Source of the DNA: Paractinoplanes deccanensis | GTDB lineage: Bacteria; Actinomycetota; Actinomycetes; Mycobacteriales; Micromonosporaceae | DNA: 64,000 bases | Assembly: GCF_016862115.1 (NCBI RefSeq) | Contig: NZ_BOMI01000115.1 | Location: 1 to 64,000, forward strand | Direction: 5' to 3' | Made by a program: the position numbers and the translations under genes | The notes under the pieces: model-generated | The model's database searches: none | The model's input: the letters and a program-made list of their open reading frames with translations, nothing else | What the model was told of the DNA's origin: nothing | Shown: positions 40,236 to 48,366 of the stretch, piece by piece | Position numbering within the stretch: the stretch's first letter is position 1 | Layout: the number at the start of each line of letters is the position of its first letter

Positions 40236-40802
40236 TCAGGCGACGCGGACGCCGGCCGGGATGGCGAGGCGCGAGACGACGCGCTGCACGGCGGCGCGCA
40301 GCATCGGGGCGCGCCGGGAGTGCACGGCCGCGTTGGGTGAGCCGGGGCCGTGGCGGCGCAGCATGTCGGCCATGCGCTCTTCGAAGTCCATGCTGCGCCC
40401 GTACGGGCCGACGGTCTGATCGGCATATGTCAGGCCGTCGCTGACCGGCGTGCTCTCCTGCGGGAACTCGGCGAGCGCCGCGCCGAGGCCCCGGACGTGC
40501 GCGACGCAGATCGCGCCCGAGTGGTGGGCGACCAGGCCGGCGATGCGCAGGGGCCAGGCCAGGTCGCGCAGGTGCCGGGCACCGTCGATCGGGTGGAAGC
40601 CGGTGTCGTGGAGCGCCTCGGCGTAGCCGATGTCGTGCAGCCAGGCCGCCGCCACCAGGACGTCGGCCTCGCCGGCCGGCACGGTCGCGCTGATCTGCCC
40701 GGCCCGCTCGGCGACCCCGACGGTGTGCTGCCATCGCTCGGGCAGGTCCGTGAGCAGCCGTTCGGCGAGATCGCGGGCGTCGGCGACGAGCGGGCGGATC
40801 AT
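40236..40802 (-). CDS. HD-domain protein
   Basis: A 188-residue HD-superfamily protein. The metal-binding residues appear in HTVGVAERAG (His), AAWLHDIGYAEAL (HD) and AHHSGA. HD proteins are metal-dependent phosphohydrolases acting on nucleotides or similar phosphates; this group (HTVGV...WLHDIGY) is often annotated only as HD domain protein. It is convergent with the CYTH gene, 11 bases away. Confidence 0.82.
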   Translation of the reverse strand: MIRPLVADARDLAERLLTDLPERWQHTVGVAERAGQISATVPAGEADVLVAAAWLHDIGYAEALHDTGFHPIDGARHLRDLAWPLRIAGLVAHHSGAICVAHVRGLGAALAEFPQESTPVSDGLTYADQTVGPYGRSMDFEERMADMLRRHGPGSPNAAVHSRRAPMLRAAVQRVVSRLAIPAGVRVA

Positions 40803-40863
40803 GCAACAAACGTAAACCCGCCAAGGTGAACATCGGATGACGAGCGGGCGTACGTTGGGTGCG

Positions 40864-41318
40864 CTACGCGCTCGGCTCCTCCCGGTCGCGGCGGAAGACC
40901 GTCAGGGCCGCCGGGCCGGCCGTGTCGACCGTGGTGAAGCGGAAACCCGCCGGCGTTCCCCCGTCGAAGAGGCGGTCACCCCGGCCGAGCACCTCCGGAA
41001 TCGTGATCAGGCGGTACTCGTCGACCAGGTCCGCGGCGGACAGGGCGCGCACCAGGCTCAGGCTGCCGATGACCACGATGTCCCGCGGCTCGCTCCTGAC
41101 CCACGTGAGCGGATCGGTGTCCAGGGCCGCCGAGTTCGGCCACGCGGCTACAGCTGAACGCCCTGCTCCATCACCTCGCCCAGGCGGAACTTGTCGTCGC
41201 CCACGGGGCCCGGGCCGTGGCGGAACGCCCAGCCGCCGTGGTCGGTGCCCCAGCGGCCGTCGGGGTCGGAGACCACGCCGTCGAGGGTGCTGAACTGGAT
41301 GACGTGGCTGCACCGCAT
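40864..41318 (-). pseudogene. Broken dihydrofolate-reductase-like (RibD C-terminal) gene
   Basis: Reading leftward from 41318 gives a typical family N-terminus (HVIQFSTLDGVVSDPDG, DDKFRLGEVMEQG) that stops at TAG 41148-41150. The family C-terminus continues in another frame: SEPRDIVVIGSLSLVRAL, then LVDEYRLITIPEVLGRGDRLF, ending at 40864. The middle part of the enzyme is missing. A deletion with frameshift has destroyed the gene. Its 5' end abuts and overlaps a truncated sigma factor gene on the other strand. Confidence 0.8.
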
Positions 41319-41838
41319 CGCCACCAACGTCTGCCTGACCGCGCTGGAGGGCCGCGCGCGACGGCCCCTGCCGAGCGGCCTGGGAGCCGCCGGTGACCCG
41401 GCCGGCGCCGTCCAGCAGCGCGCCGCGCTCCGGCTCGCCTTCGTCGCCGCCCTCCAGCTGCTTCCCGCGCGGCAGCGGGCCGCCCTGGTGCTGCGCGAGG
41501 TGCTCCAGCTGACGGCCGCCGAGGTGGCCGAGGCGCTGGACAGCAGCGTCGCCTCCGTCAACAGCAGCCTGCAACGGGCCCGGGCGGCGCTGGCGGCCGC
41601 CGGCCCGGTCCTCGACGAGGTGCGGGAGCCGGCCGATCCGGGCGAGCGGGCGGCCGTCGAGCGCTACGCCGCGGCGTTCGAGGCGGCCGACGTGCCCGCG
41701 CTGACCCGGTTGCTCGCCGACGACGTCGCGCATTCGCTTCAGGTCTTCGCCGTGCGGGCCGGTCTCGTCCGGCGCTGCGTCACGTTCGCCGACCCGGGCC
41801 TGTTCCCGGCGTTCGGCCTCCCGCCGCGGCTGTCCTGA
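41299..41838 (+). pseudogene. Truncated ECF sigma factor (SigG-like) gene
   Basis: The reading begins abruptly with WLHRIATNVCLTALEGRARR, which is the end of sigma region 2, and continues through a good region 4 (LPARQRAALVLREVLQL, then AEVAEALDSSVASVNSSLQR) into a SnoaL-like tail. That tail is also shortened: LLADDV joins directly to HSLQVFAVRAGLVRR and the usual ending DPGLFPAFGLP. Region 2, needed to bind the -10 element and core enzyme, is absent and no start codon with a ribosome site is present. It overlaps the head of the broken reductase gene, so both were cut by the same rearrangement. Confidence 0.78.
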
Positions 41839-41885
41839 CGGTAATCGGGTTGCCGATTTCGCTCGGCCGGGCAGACTCGGATCAC

Positions 41886-42776
41886 GTGACACAGGTATCC
41901 ATCGAGGAACATCCGGTGCCCGGCGGTCCCTACGCGCTCGCGGCCGGCCCCGGCAACGGGCTCTGGTTCACGCTGGTGGACAGCGGCCGCATCGGGCGGC
42001 TCGACCCGGCGGCGGCCTTCGAGGCCGGGCCGTCCGCCCGGCCGACGATCGTCACGGCCGGCCCGGACGGCGCGATGTGGTTCACCGCGTACGGCACCCA
42101 TCGCATCGGGCGCGTCACCACGGCCGGCGAGGTGACCGATTTCGCGCTGCCCACCCCGGAGTGCGGCCCGTTCGGCATCGCGGCGGGACCGGACGGGGCG
42201 CTGTGGTTCACCGAGACCACCGCCGACCGGCTCGGCCGCATCACGACCGACGGCGAGGTGACCGAGTTCCCGCCGCTGGTCGCCGGCTCGTTCCCCTCCG
42301 CCGTCACGGCCGGCCCCGACGGCGCGATGTGGTTCACCCTCAACCAGGGCAACGCGATCGGCCGCATCGACCTCGACGGCACCACCAGCCTGCATCCGCT
42401 GCCGACCGAGGGCGCCGCGCCGGTGGGCATCACCGCCGGTCCGGACGGGGCCCTCTGGTTCGTCGAGATCGGCGCGGGCCAGATCGGCCGCATCACCCCC
42501 GACGGCGCCGTCACCGAGTTCCCGCTGCCGGACCGCGCCGGCCGCCCGCACGCCATCACCACCGGCCCGGACGGCCGCCTCTGGTTCACCGAGTGGGCCG
42601 GCAACCGCATCGGCGCCATCGCCCCGGACGGCACGATCGAGTCGTACGCCCTGCCGACGGCCCGCAGCGAGCCGCACGGCATCACGACCGGCCCGGACGG
42701 CGCGGTTTGGGCGGCCCTCGAGATCGGCGCCCTGGTCCGTGTCGAGGTGCGGCACGGGTACGCTGCGCGGGCATGA
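41886..42776 (+). CDS. vgb: Virginiamycin B lyase (Vgb)-like beta-propeller
   Basis: A 296-residue protein built of seven repeats of about 42 residues containing GPDGAxWFT, the beta-propeller of streptogramin B lyases. The region RPHAITTGPDGRLWFTEW carries the His and Glu expected at the active site. Vgb linearises type B streptogramins by elimination. Many actinomycete homologues are of unproven activity. GTG 41886 gives the usual short N-terminus (a longer ATG start at 41850 is less likely). It is coupled by ATGA to the LLM reductase gene. Confidence 0.8.
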   Translation: MTQVSIEEHPVPGGPYALAAGPGNGLWFTLVDSGRIGRLDPAAAFEAGPSARPTIVTAGPDGAMWFTAYGTHRIGRVTTAGEVTDFALPTPECGPFGIAAGPDGALWFTETTADRLGRITTDGEVTEFPPLVAGSFPSAVTAGPDGAMWFTLNQGNAIGRIDLDGTTSLHPLPTEGAAPVGITAGPDGALWFVEIGAGQIGRITPDGAVTEFPLPDRAGRPHAITTGPDGRLWFTEWAGNRIGAIAPDGTIESYALPTARSEPHGITTGPDGAVWAALEIGALVRVEVRHGYAARA

Positions 42777-43615
42777 GGCCGAAGATCGACGCCGTGATGT
42801 GGCCGGACGGCCCGTGGCCGCAGCTGCGGCGCGAGTGGGAGCACGCCGAGCGCCTCGGCATCGGCCGCGGCTGGCTCTGGGACCATCTGGTGCTCGGCGG
42901 CCGGCCGGTCTGGCACGACGCGTACGCGATCCTCGCCGCCGCGGCCGCCTCGACGAGCACGATCGGCGTCGGCACCATGGTGACCGCGCCGAACTTCCGG
43001 CATCCCGTCACCACCGCCAAGGCGGCCCTCGCGCTCGACGAGGTGAGCGGCGGCCGTTTCGTGCTCGGGCTGGGCGCGGGCGGTGCCGGGGCCGACGCCG
43101 AGGCCCTGGGCACGCCACCGCTCACGCCGGCCGAGCGGGCACGGCGGTTCGCCGAGTTCACCGAGCACGTGCACACCCTGCTCACCCGGCCCGCGCCGAC
43201 GCTGGAAGGGGAATGGTTCACCGCCCGGGCGGCGGAGCTCGGCGGCGGTCTTCCCCGCCGGCCGCCCCTCGCCGTCGCCGCCACCGGGCCGCGCGGCATC
43301 GCGCTCGCGGCCGAGCGCGCCGACTGGTTCGTCACGCAGGACATCGTCAGAACGGCCGCCACGCCGTACGCCGAGGTCGCCCGCCAGTTCGCGATGCTGC
43401 GTGAGGCGTGCTCGCGGACCGGCCGCGCGACACCGTCCAGTGTGGTCGTCCTGGGGTACGGCGGTGAGCGGCCGCTCGACTCGGTGGAGGCGCTGCACGA
43501 CTGCGTAGGCCGCTATGCCGAGCTGGGCGCGACCCGCGTCGCGGTGCTGTGGCCGCGCGGCGACGAGGCGGCCCGGCAGCTCGCGGTGCTGGAGAAAGCC
43601 GAGTTTACGGCGTAG
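42773..43615 (+). CDS. LLM-class F420-dependent oxidoreductase
   Basis: A 280-residue luciferase-like TIM-barrel oxidoreductase. Characteristic stretches are WLWDHLVLGG, IGVGTMVTAPNFRHP and GGRFVLGLGAGG, typical of F420-dependent members such as those acting on glucose-6-phosphate or enoyl substrates. It begins at ATG 42773 within the stop of the Vgb-like gene, so both are made from one message. Substrate unknown. Confidence 0.85.
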   Translation: MRPKIDAVMWPDGPWPQLRREWEHAERLGIGRGWLWDHLVLGGRPVWHDAYAILAAAAASTSTIGVGTMVTAPNFRHPVTTAKAALALDEVSGGRFVLGLGAGGAGADAEALGTPPLTPAERARRFAEFTEHVHTLLTRPAPTLEGEWFTARAAELGGGLPRRPPLAVAATGPRGIALAAERADWFVTQDIVRTAATPYAEVARQFAMLREACSRTGRATPSSVVVLGYGGERPLDSVEALHDCVGRYAELGATRVAVLWPRGDEAARQLAVLEKAEFTA

Positions 43616-43766
43616 AAACCTCCGATACTTCTCGCGGTATCACGCCGTCCTTAGTTTCTTCTCAGCTTGAGTCTCGCGGGCCATTCCTCGTATTCGCCTC
43701 GCACGGTTCTCCGGCTCCATCGACGATTTCCATCTGTCTGGAGACCGCTATGTCAGGACTGTTCGC

Positions 43767-44558
43767 ATGAGCGGAGAGATCCGCGTCACCGGAGTGCGCC
43801 GGGTCTACGACATCGGCGCGGGAAACTCCCTCGTCGCCCTCGACGACGTCGATCTCACCGTCGAGACCGGCACCTTCGTCAGCGTCATCGGGCCCAGCGG
43901 CTGCGGCAAGTCCACGCTGCTGCGGGCGGTCGCGGGCCTGGAGAAGCCGGACGCGGGCCACATCACGGTCGGCGGGCTCACGCCCCAGCGGGCCGCCGCC
44001 GACAAGATGCTCGGCCTGGTGCCGCAGACCCCGGCGCTGCTGCCGTGGCTGTCGGTCCTCAAGAACGTGTCGCTGCCCAAGAAGGTGAACCGCCGGAAGG
44101 GCCGCAGCACCGCCGACATGCCCGACCTGTTGCGCAAGGCCGGGCTGGGCGACGTCATGCACAAGCTGCCGTCGCAGATCTCGGGTGGCATGCAGCAGCG
44201 GGCCGCGATCGTGCGCGCGTTCGGGCTGCATCCCGACGTGCTGCTGATGGACGAGCCGTTCTCGGCGCTCGACGAGTTCACCCGCGAGGCCCTCCAGGAG
44301 CAGCTGCTCGACCTGTGGGACGAGCTCAAGGCGACCGTCCTGTTCATCACCCACTCGGTGAGCGAGGCCGTCCGGCTCTCCGACCGCATCGTCGTCATGG
44401 CGCCGCGGCCGGGCCGCATCACCGACGTCATCGACATCGATCTGCCCCGCCCGCGCGGGCAGGCACTGCTCAAGACCCCCGAGTTCCACGCGTACGAGGA
44501 CCTCGTGCGCGACAGGTTGCGGGGCGCCTTCCACCACGCGAACGCGATCGCGTCATGA
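43767..44558 (+). CDS. NitT/TauT-type ABC transporter ATPase
   Basis: A 263-residue ATPase with Walker A GPSGCGKST, signature ISGGMQQRAA, Walker B VLLMDEPFSALD and H-loop FITHSVSEA, the pattern of the nitrate/sulfonate/taurine/pyrimidine-precursor importers. First gene of a rightward cluster. The 151-base upstream gap is moderately AT-rich and should hold the promoter; no operator was recognised. The permease gene overlaps it as ATGA. Confidence 0.94.
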   Translation: MSGEIRVTGVRRVYDIGAGNSLVALDDVDLTVETGTFVSVIGPSGCGKSTLLRAVAGLEKPDAGHITVGGLTPQRAAADKMLGLVPQTPALLPWLSVLKNVSLPKKVNRRKGRSTADMPDLLRKAGLGDVMHKLPSQISGGMQQRAAIVRAFGLHPDVLLMDEPFSALDEFTREALQEQLLDLWDELKATVLFITHSVSEAVRLSDRIVVMAPRPGRITDVIDIDLPRPRGQALLKTPEFHAYEDLVRDRLRGAFHHANAIAS

Positions 44559-45403
44559 CGGTGACCGAGCCGGAGGTGATTGCGGAGGCGCGCAAGCTGA
44601 TCGCGCCGCCGCGCCCGGCGAGGAAAGTGAGCCTGTCGTTCCTGCACCCCGCGAAGTGGCTGCCGCTGGTGCTGATGCTCGCGGTGCTCGGCGCGCTGTG
44701 GCAGTGGGGCGCCGGCCGCATGCCGTACCTGTTGCCGCCGCTCGGCGACATCGGGCGGACGCTCACCGAGGACGCCGGCTACTACGTCGAGAACGCTCTG
44801 GTGACGCTGCGGGAGGCGCTGGGCGGGCTCGCGATCGGCACGGCGGTGGCCTTCGTGCTCGCGGTCGTCGTCAGCGAGTTCACGCTCGCCCGGCGGGCCA
44901 TCATGCCGGTCGCGGTGATCCTCAACGTCACCCCGCTGGTGGCGATCGCGCCCGCGCTGGTGGTGGCCTTCGGCTTCGGCGCGGCGCCCAAGCTGATCGT
45001 GACCGGGCTGATCTGCTTCTTCCCGGTGCTGATCAACATGTCGATGGGCCTGCGCGCGGTGCCCGTGCCGGTGTTGCAGGTGTATCAGACCATGCACGCC
45101 TCGCGGCTCGAGACGCTCTGGTACATCCGGGTGCCCAGCGCGCTGCCGTACCTCTTCGCCGCCCTGCGCATCGTCTTCCCGCTCTCCGTCGTGGGCGCGG
45201 TGGTCGCGGAGCTCTCGGCCGCGGGTTCCTCCGCCGGCCTGGGTACGGCGATCAGCCTCGCCTCGTCGATGAACCGGCTCGCCGCCGTCTACGCCTCGAT
45301 CGCCATCCTTGCCGTGCTGGGCGCGCTGCTGCTGCTCGTGGTCACCCTGCTGGAGCGCCGTCTCCTGCACTGGCACGAGACCCGCCAGGGCGCTTCCAAG
45401 TAA
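44555..45403 (+). CDS. NitT/TauT-type ABC transporter permease
   Basis: A 282-residue membrane protein with six predicted helices and the EAA-like loop (MHASRLETLWYIRVPSALPYLFAAL) that contacts the ATPase. It belongs to the SsuC/TauC family. Coupled to the ATPase gene and followed after 91 bases by the binding-protein gene, giving a complete importer. Confidence 0.93.
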   Translation: MTVTEPEVIAEARKLIAPPRPARKVSLSFLHPAKWLPLVLMLAVLGALWQWGAGRMPYLLPPLGDIGRTLTEDAGYYVENALVTLREALGGLAIGTAVAFVLAVVVSEFTLARRAIMPVAVILNVTPLVAIAPALVVAFGFGAAPKLIVTGLICFFPVLINMSMGLRAVPVPVLQVYQTMHASRLETLWYIRVPSALPYLFAALRIVFPLSVVGAVVAELSAAGSSAGLGTAISLASSMNRLAAVYASIAILAVLGALLLLVVTLLERRLLHWHETRQGASK

Positions 45404-45494
45404 AGCGCCCTTCCTTCGAAGCGCCGGCGGATCGCTCCCCGGTGCCCTCACGAACACCCCTTTACTAGTAGCCCGCCCGATCTGGGAGGAATCA

Positions 45495-46580
45495 ATGAGA
45501 ATTCGCCATGTTGTGGCGGTCGTTGCGGCGGCCGCACTTCTGAGTACGGCCGCGGCCTGTGGATCGTCGGACGACGACGCGGCGCCCGCGGCCGCCGCGG
45601 GCACTGCCATCTCCGCGGACCGGTGCGCCGCGAACAAGGCGGCCGGGAAGATCACGTACCTGTCGGGCTACCAGTGGCAGGCGTCGGCGTCGATCCTCGA
45701 ATACGCGGCCGCCGAGAAGCTCGGCTACTTCGACTCGCTCTGCCTCGACGTCGCGATGCAGCCGGGCACCGGCGACACCAGCCAGAACACCAAGCTGCTG
45801 GCCAGCGGCAAGGTCACGTTCAGCCCGGTGAGCCAGCAGGACGTGCTCTCCGCGAACGCCAACGGCATCAAGGTCACGGGCATCTCCTCGTACTCGAACG
45901 TGGGTCTCGAGGTCCTGATGACCAAGACCGACGTGACGGACCTGAAGCAGCTCGACGGCACCACGCTCGGGCAGAAGGGCGCGATGCCGGTCGGCGTGCA
46001 GGCGATGCTCGTGCAGGCGGGCGCCGACTTCGGCTCCATCAAGCAGGTGACGGTGGGCTACGACCCGTCCGTGCTGACCCGTGGCCAGGTCAAGTCGCTC
46101 ACCGGGTTCATCTCCAACGAGCCCAACCAGCTCAAGGCCGCCGGCACGCCGGTGACGGTGTGGCGGCCGTACGACTACAAGGTCCCGGGCTCGCTGGGCG
46201 CGATGGCCGTCAACCCGGACTTCGCCGCGAAGAACCCGACCGCGGTGCAGGACTTCCTGCGCGCGGGCCTGCACGCCTTCGCCTACTGCGAGAGCAACGC
46301 CGAGGAGTGCGTGAAGGCGGCCGCGGACCTGACCGGCGCCGGCTACGACGAGAAGCAGAACCTCACGGTGTGGCAGACCGAGGACAAGGTCGTGCGCGAC
46401 AGCCTCAAGGCGGGGACGCCGCTGGGCACCATCGACACCGCCAACGTCACCGCGCTCGCCGAGATGCTGAACACGTACACGAAGACCTCGATCTCCCCCG
46501 CGCAGGCGACGAGCGAATTCGACCCGTCGTTCCTCTCCGCCATCTACTCGGGTGACAAGCTCATCTGGCCGGCACCGTAA
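45495..46580 (+). CDS. Substrate-binding lipoprotein of the importer
   Basis: A 361-residue periplasmic-type binding protein. A lipoprotein signal ends in LSTAAACGSS, so it is anchored to the outer face of the membrane. The mature part has the NMT1/SsuA-like pattern: ITYLSGYQWQASASILEYAAAEK, GYFDSLCLDVAMQPG and the QNTKLLASGKVTF stretch. It is expected to deliver the small organic substrate to the permease. ATG 45495 has a GGGAGGA site. Ligand unknown; the downstream enzymes suggest an N-heterocycle or related compound. Confidence 0.9.
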   Translation: MRIRHVVAVVAAAALLSTAAACGSSDDDAAPAAAAGTAISADRCAANKAAGKITYLSGYQWQASASILEYAAAEKLGYFDSLCLDVAMQPGTGDTSQNTKLLASGKVTFSPVSQQDVLSANANGIKVTGISSYSNVGLEVLMTKTDVTDLKQLDGTTLGQKGAMPVGVQAMLVQAGADFGSIKQVTVGYDPSVLTRGQVKSLTGFISNEPNQLKAAGTPVTVWRPYDYKVPGSLGAMAVNPDFAAKNPTAVQDFLRAGLHAFAYCESNAEECVKAAADLTGAGYDEKQNLTVWQTEDKVVRDSLKAGTPLGTIDTANVTALAEMLNTYTKTSISPAQATSEFDPSFLSAIYSGDKLIWPAP

Positions 46581-46597
46581 CGCGAACGGGGATTCAC

Positions 46598-47656
46598 ATG
46601 GGTACCAAGGAATACGGCGTGTTCCTGCCGATCGGCAACGGCGGCTGGATGATCTCGTCCACCGCTCCGCACCCCGAGGCGACGTACGCCTACAACCGCC
46701 GGGTCGCGGTCGACGCCGAGCGGATCGGCCTCGACTTCATCATGTCGATGGCGAAGTGGAAGGGCTTCGGCGGCACCACCGACCACTGGGGACAGACGCT
46801 CGAGTCGATGACGATGATGTCGGCGCTCGCCGAGGCCACGTCCACGGTGAAGATCTGGGCGACCATGCACGCCAACATCCATCACCCCGCGATCGCGGCG
46901 AAGATGTTCACGACCCTCCAGGACGTCTCGGCGGGCCGCGCCGGCATGAACATCGTCAACGGCTCGTACGCCGCCGAGTTCGAGCAGATGGGCCTCTGGG
47001 ACGCGGAGCTGTCGCACGCCGACCGCTACCGGATGACCGAGGAGTGGACGCAGGCCGTCACCCGGCTGTGGACCGAGGACGTCGTCACGATGAAGAGCGA
47101 CTTCTTCACCCTCGACGCCTGCGAGTCGCGCCCGCACCCCGCGACGCGGCCCACCATCATCAGCGCCGGCCGCTCGGCCGCGGGCCGGGACTTCCAGGCC
47201 AGGTACGCCGACGGCGCGTTCCTGAGCGCCGACAACCTCGACCAGATGCGCGAGTTCTCGCGGTACGTCCACGACAAGGGCGCCGAGCACGGCCGCCAGG
47301 TGAAGACGTACTCGATGCTGACGGTCGTGCTCGACGAGACCGACGCCGCGGCCGAGGCGAAGGCGGCCCGCTACGGCGAGGGCCTCGACAGGGAGGCGCT
47401 GATCGGCATGCGCACGTCCTGGGGCATCCCGGCGGACACGGCCCGGGCGTGGGCCGAGGGCGCGACCGGCTCGGAGGCGTTCCAGACGCCGTACGTGACG
47501 GGCGGGCCGCAGAAGGTCCTCGAGCACATCCAGCAGATCACGAGCGAGGCGGAGCTGGACGGGCTGATGCTCATCTTCCCGGACTACCACGCGGACATGC
47601 TGCCGTTCGGCGAGGCCGTGCTGCCCGCCCTGCGCGCCGCGGACGGCACCGAGTGA
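46598..47656 (+). CDS. RutA-like flavin-dependent (LLM) monooxygenase
   Basis: A 352-residue luciferase-family monooxygenase. FLPIGNGGWMISSTAPHPEAT, SMAKWKGFGGTTDHWGQTLES and GRAGMNIVNGSYAAEFEQMGLW follow RutA, which uses FMNH2 and oxygen to open the uracil ring. Identity with true RutA cannot be judged, and other Rut genes (C, D, G) are absent, so a related cyclic amide is as likely. The following gene encodes a RutB-like cysteine hydrolase, supporting a ring-opening and hydrolysis sequence. Confidence 0.85.
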   Translation: MGTKEYGVFLPIGNGGWMISSTAPHPEATYAYNRRVAVDAERIGLDFIMSMAKWKGFGGTTDHWGQTLESMTMMSALAEATSTVKIWATMHANIHHPAIAAKMFTTLQDVSAGRAGMNIVNGSYAAEFEQMGLWDAELSHADRYRMTEEWTQAVTRLWTEDVVTMKSDFFTLDACESRPHPATRPTIISAGRSAAGRDFQARYADGAFLSADNLDQMREFSRYVHDKGAEHGRQVKTYSMLTVVLDETDAAAEAKAARYGEGLDREALIGMRTSWGIPADTARAWAEGATGSEAFQTPYVTGGPQKVLEHIQQITSEAELDGLMLIFPDYHADMLPFGEAVLPALRAADGTE

Positions 47657-48366
47657 TGGCGGCGTCGCGCGAGGACCGGCCTGCGGAGCTGCGTGAGGGC
47701 CGGCCTGCGGAGCTGCGTGAGGGCCGGCCGGTGGCGCTGCACGAGGCTCAGCTGGCGGCTCTTCGAGGGATGGAGCCGGCGCTGATCGTCGTCGACGTTC
47801 AGCGGTCGTTCGCCGACCCGGAGATGATCGCGGACTACGAGCCGGATTTCGACGCGGTGGCGGCGGCCGTCAAGGCCACCGGCGCGCTCGTGAACGCGGC
47901 CCGGGCGGCCGGGGTCACGGTGGCCTGGGTGGAGCTGGGCAGCGACCCGGCGCAGCCGTGGCGGGCGAGTCAGTGGCTGCGCACCGGTGATCCCGCCGCC
48001 CCGTACGGCCCGGAGGAACCCTGTGTCGCCGGCACGCCGGGGGCGCAGTGGTACGGCACCGGCCCCGCCGACGGGGAGATCCGCGTGGTGAAGCGGGGTT
48101 ACAGCGGCTTCCTGGGCACGGACCTGGAGGCGGCGCTGCGGGAGGCGGGCATCGGATGGGTCGCGGTCTGCGGGCTCACCACCGAGTGCTGTGTGGCGGC
48201 GACGGCCACGGACGCGTTCCAGCTCGGCTGGCCGGTGCTGCTGCCGGTCGACGCCGTGGCGGCGTACCAGAGAGAAGTTCATGAGAGTTCGCTCAGCGCG
48301 CTGGCGATGAACGTCGCGGTGCTCACCGGCGGCGACGAGCTCGCGGATCTGTGGGTGACGGCATGA
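47656..48366 (+). CDS. Isochorismatase-family cysteine hydrolase (RutB-like) with repeat head
   Basis: A 236-residue protein. The catalytic set of the family is present: Asp in LIVVDVQRSF, Lys in VVKRGYSGFLGTDL and Cys in GLTTECCVAATATDAF. In the RutA/RutB pathway the partner hydrolyses the ring-opened ureido product. The first 38 residues are an extra segment made of three 8-residue repeats (ExRPAELR) before the normal start of the domain at MEPALIVVD. ATG 47656 overlaps the preceding stop by one base; ATG 47770 is the alternative start that would omit the repeats. Confidence 0.88.
   Translation: MAASREDRPAELREGRPAELREGRPVALHEAQLAALRGMEPALIVVDVQRSFADPEMIADYEPDFDAVAAAVKATGALVNAARAAGVTVAWVELGSDPAQPWRASQWLRTGDPAAPYGPEEPCVAGTPGAQWYGTGPADGEIRVVKRGYSGFLGTDLEAALREAGIGWVAVCGLTTECCVAATATDAFQLGWPVLLPVDAVAAYQREVHESSLSALAMNVAVLTGGDELADLWVTA
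47671..47742 (+). repeat. Three tandem 24-bp repeats at the head of the cysteine hydrolase gene
   Basis: Units of the form GAGGGCCGGCCTGCGGAGCT plus GCGT at 47671-47694, 47695-47718 and (diverged) 47719-47742, each coding eight residues in frame. Confidence 0.85.

Noticed and set aside
43750-43770. Six-codon ORF (MSGLFA) overlapping the ABC ATPase start as ATGA, as a possible attenuator
   Set aside because: No rare or repeated regulatory codons and no competing hairpins; most likely chance.
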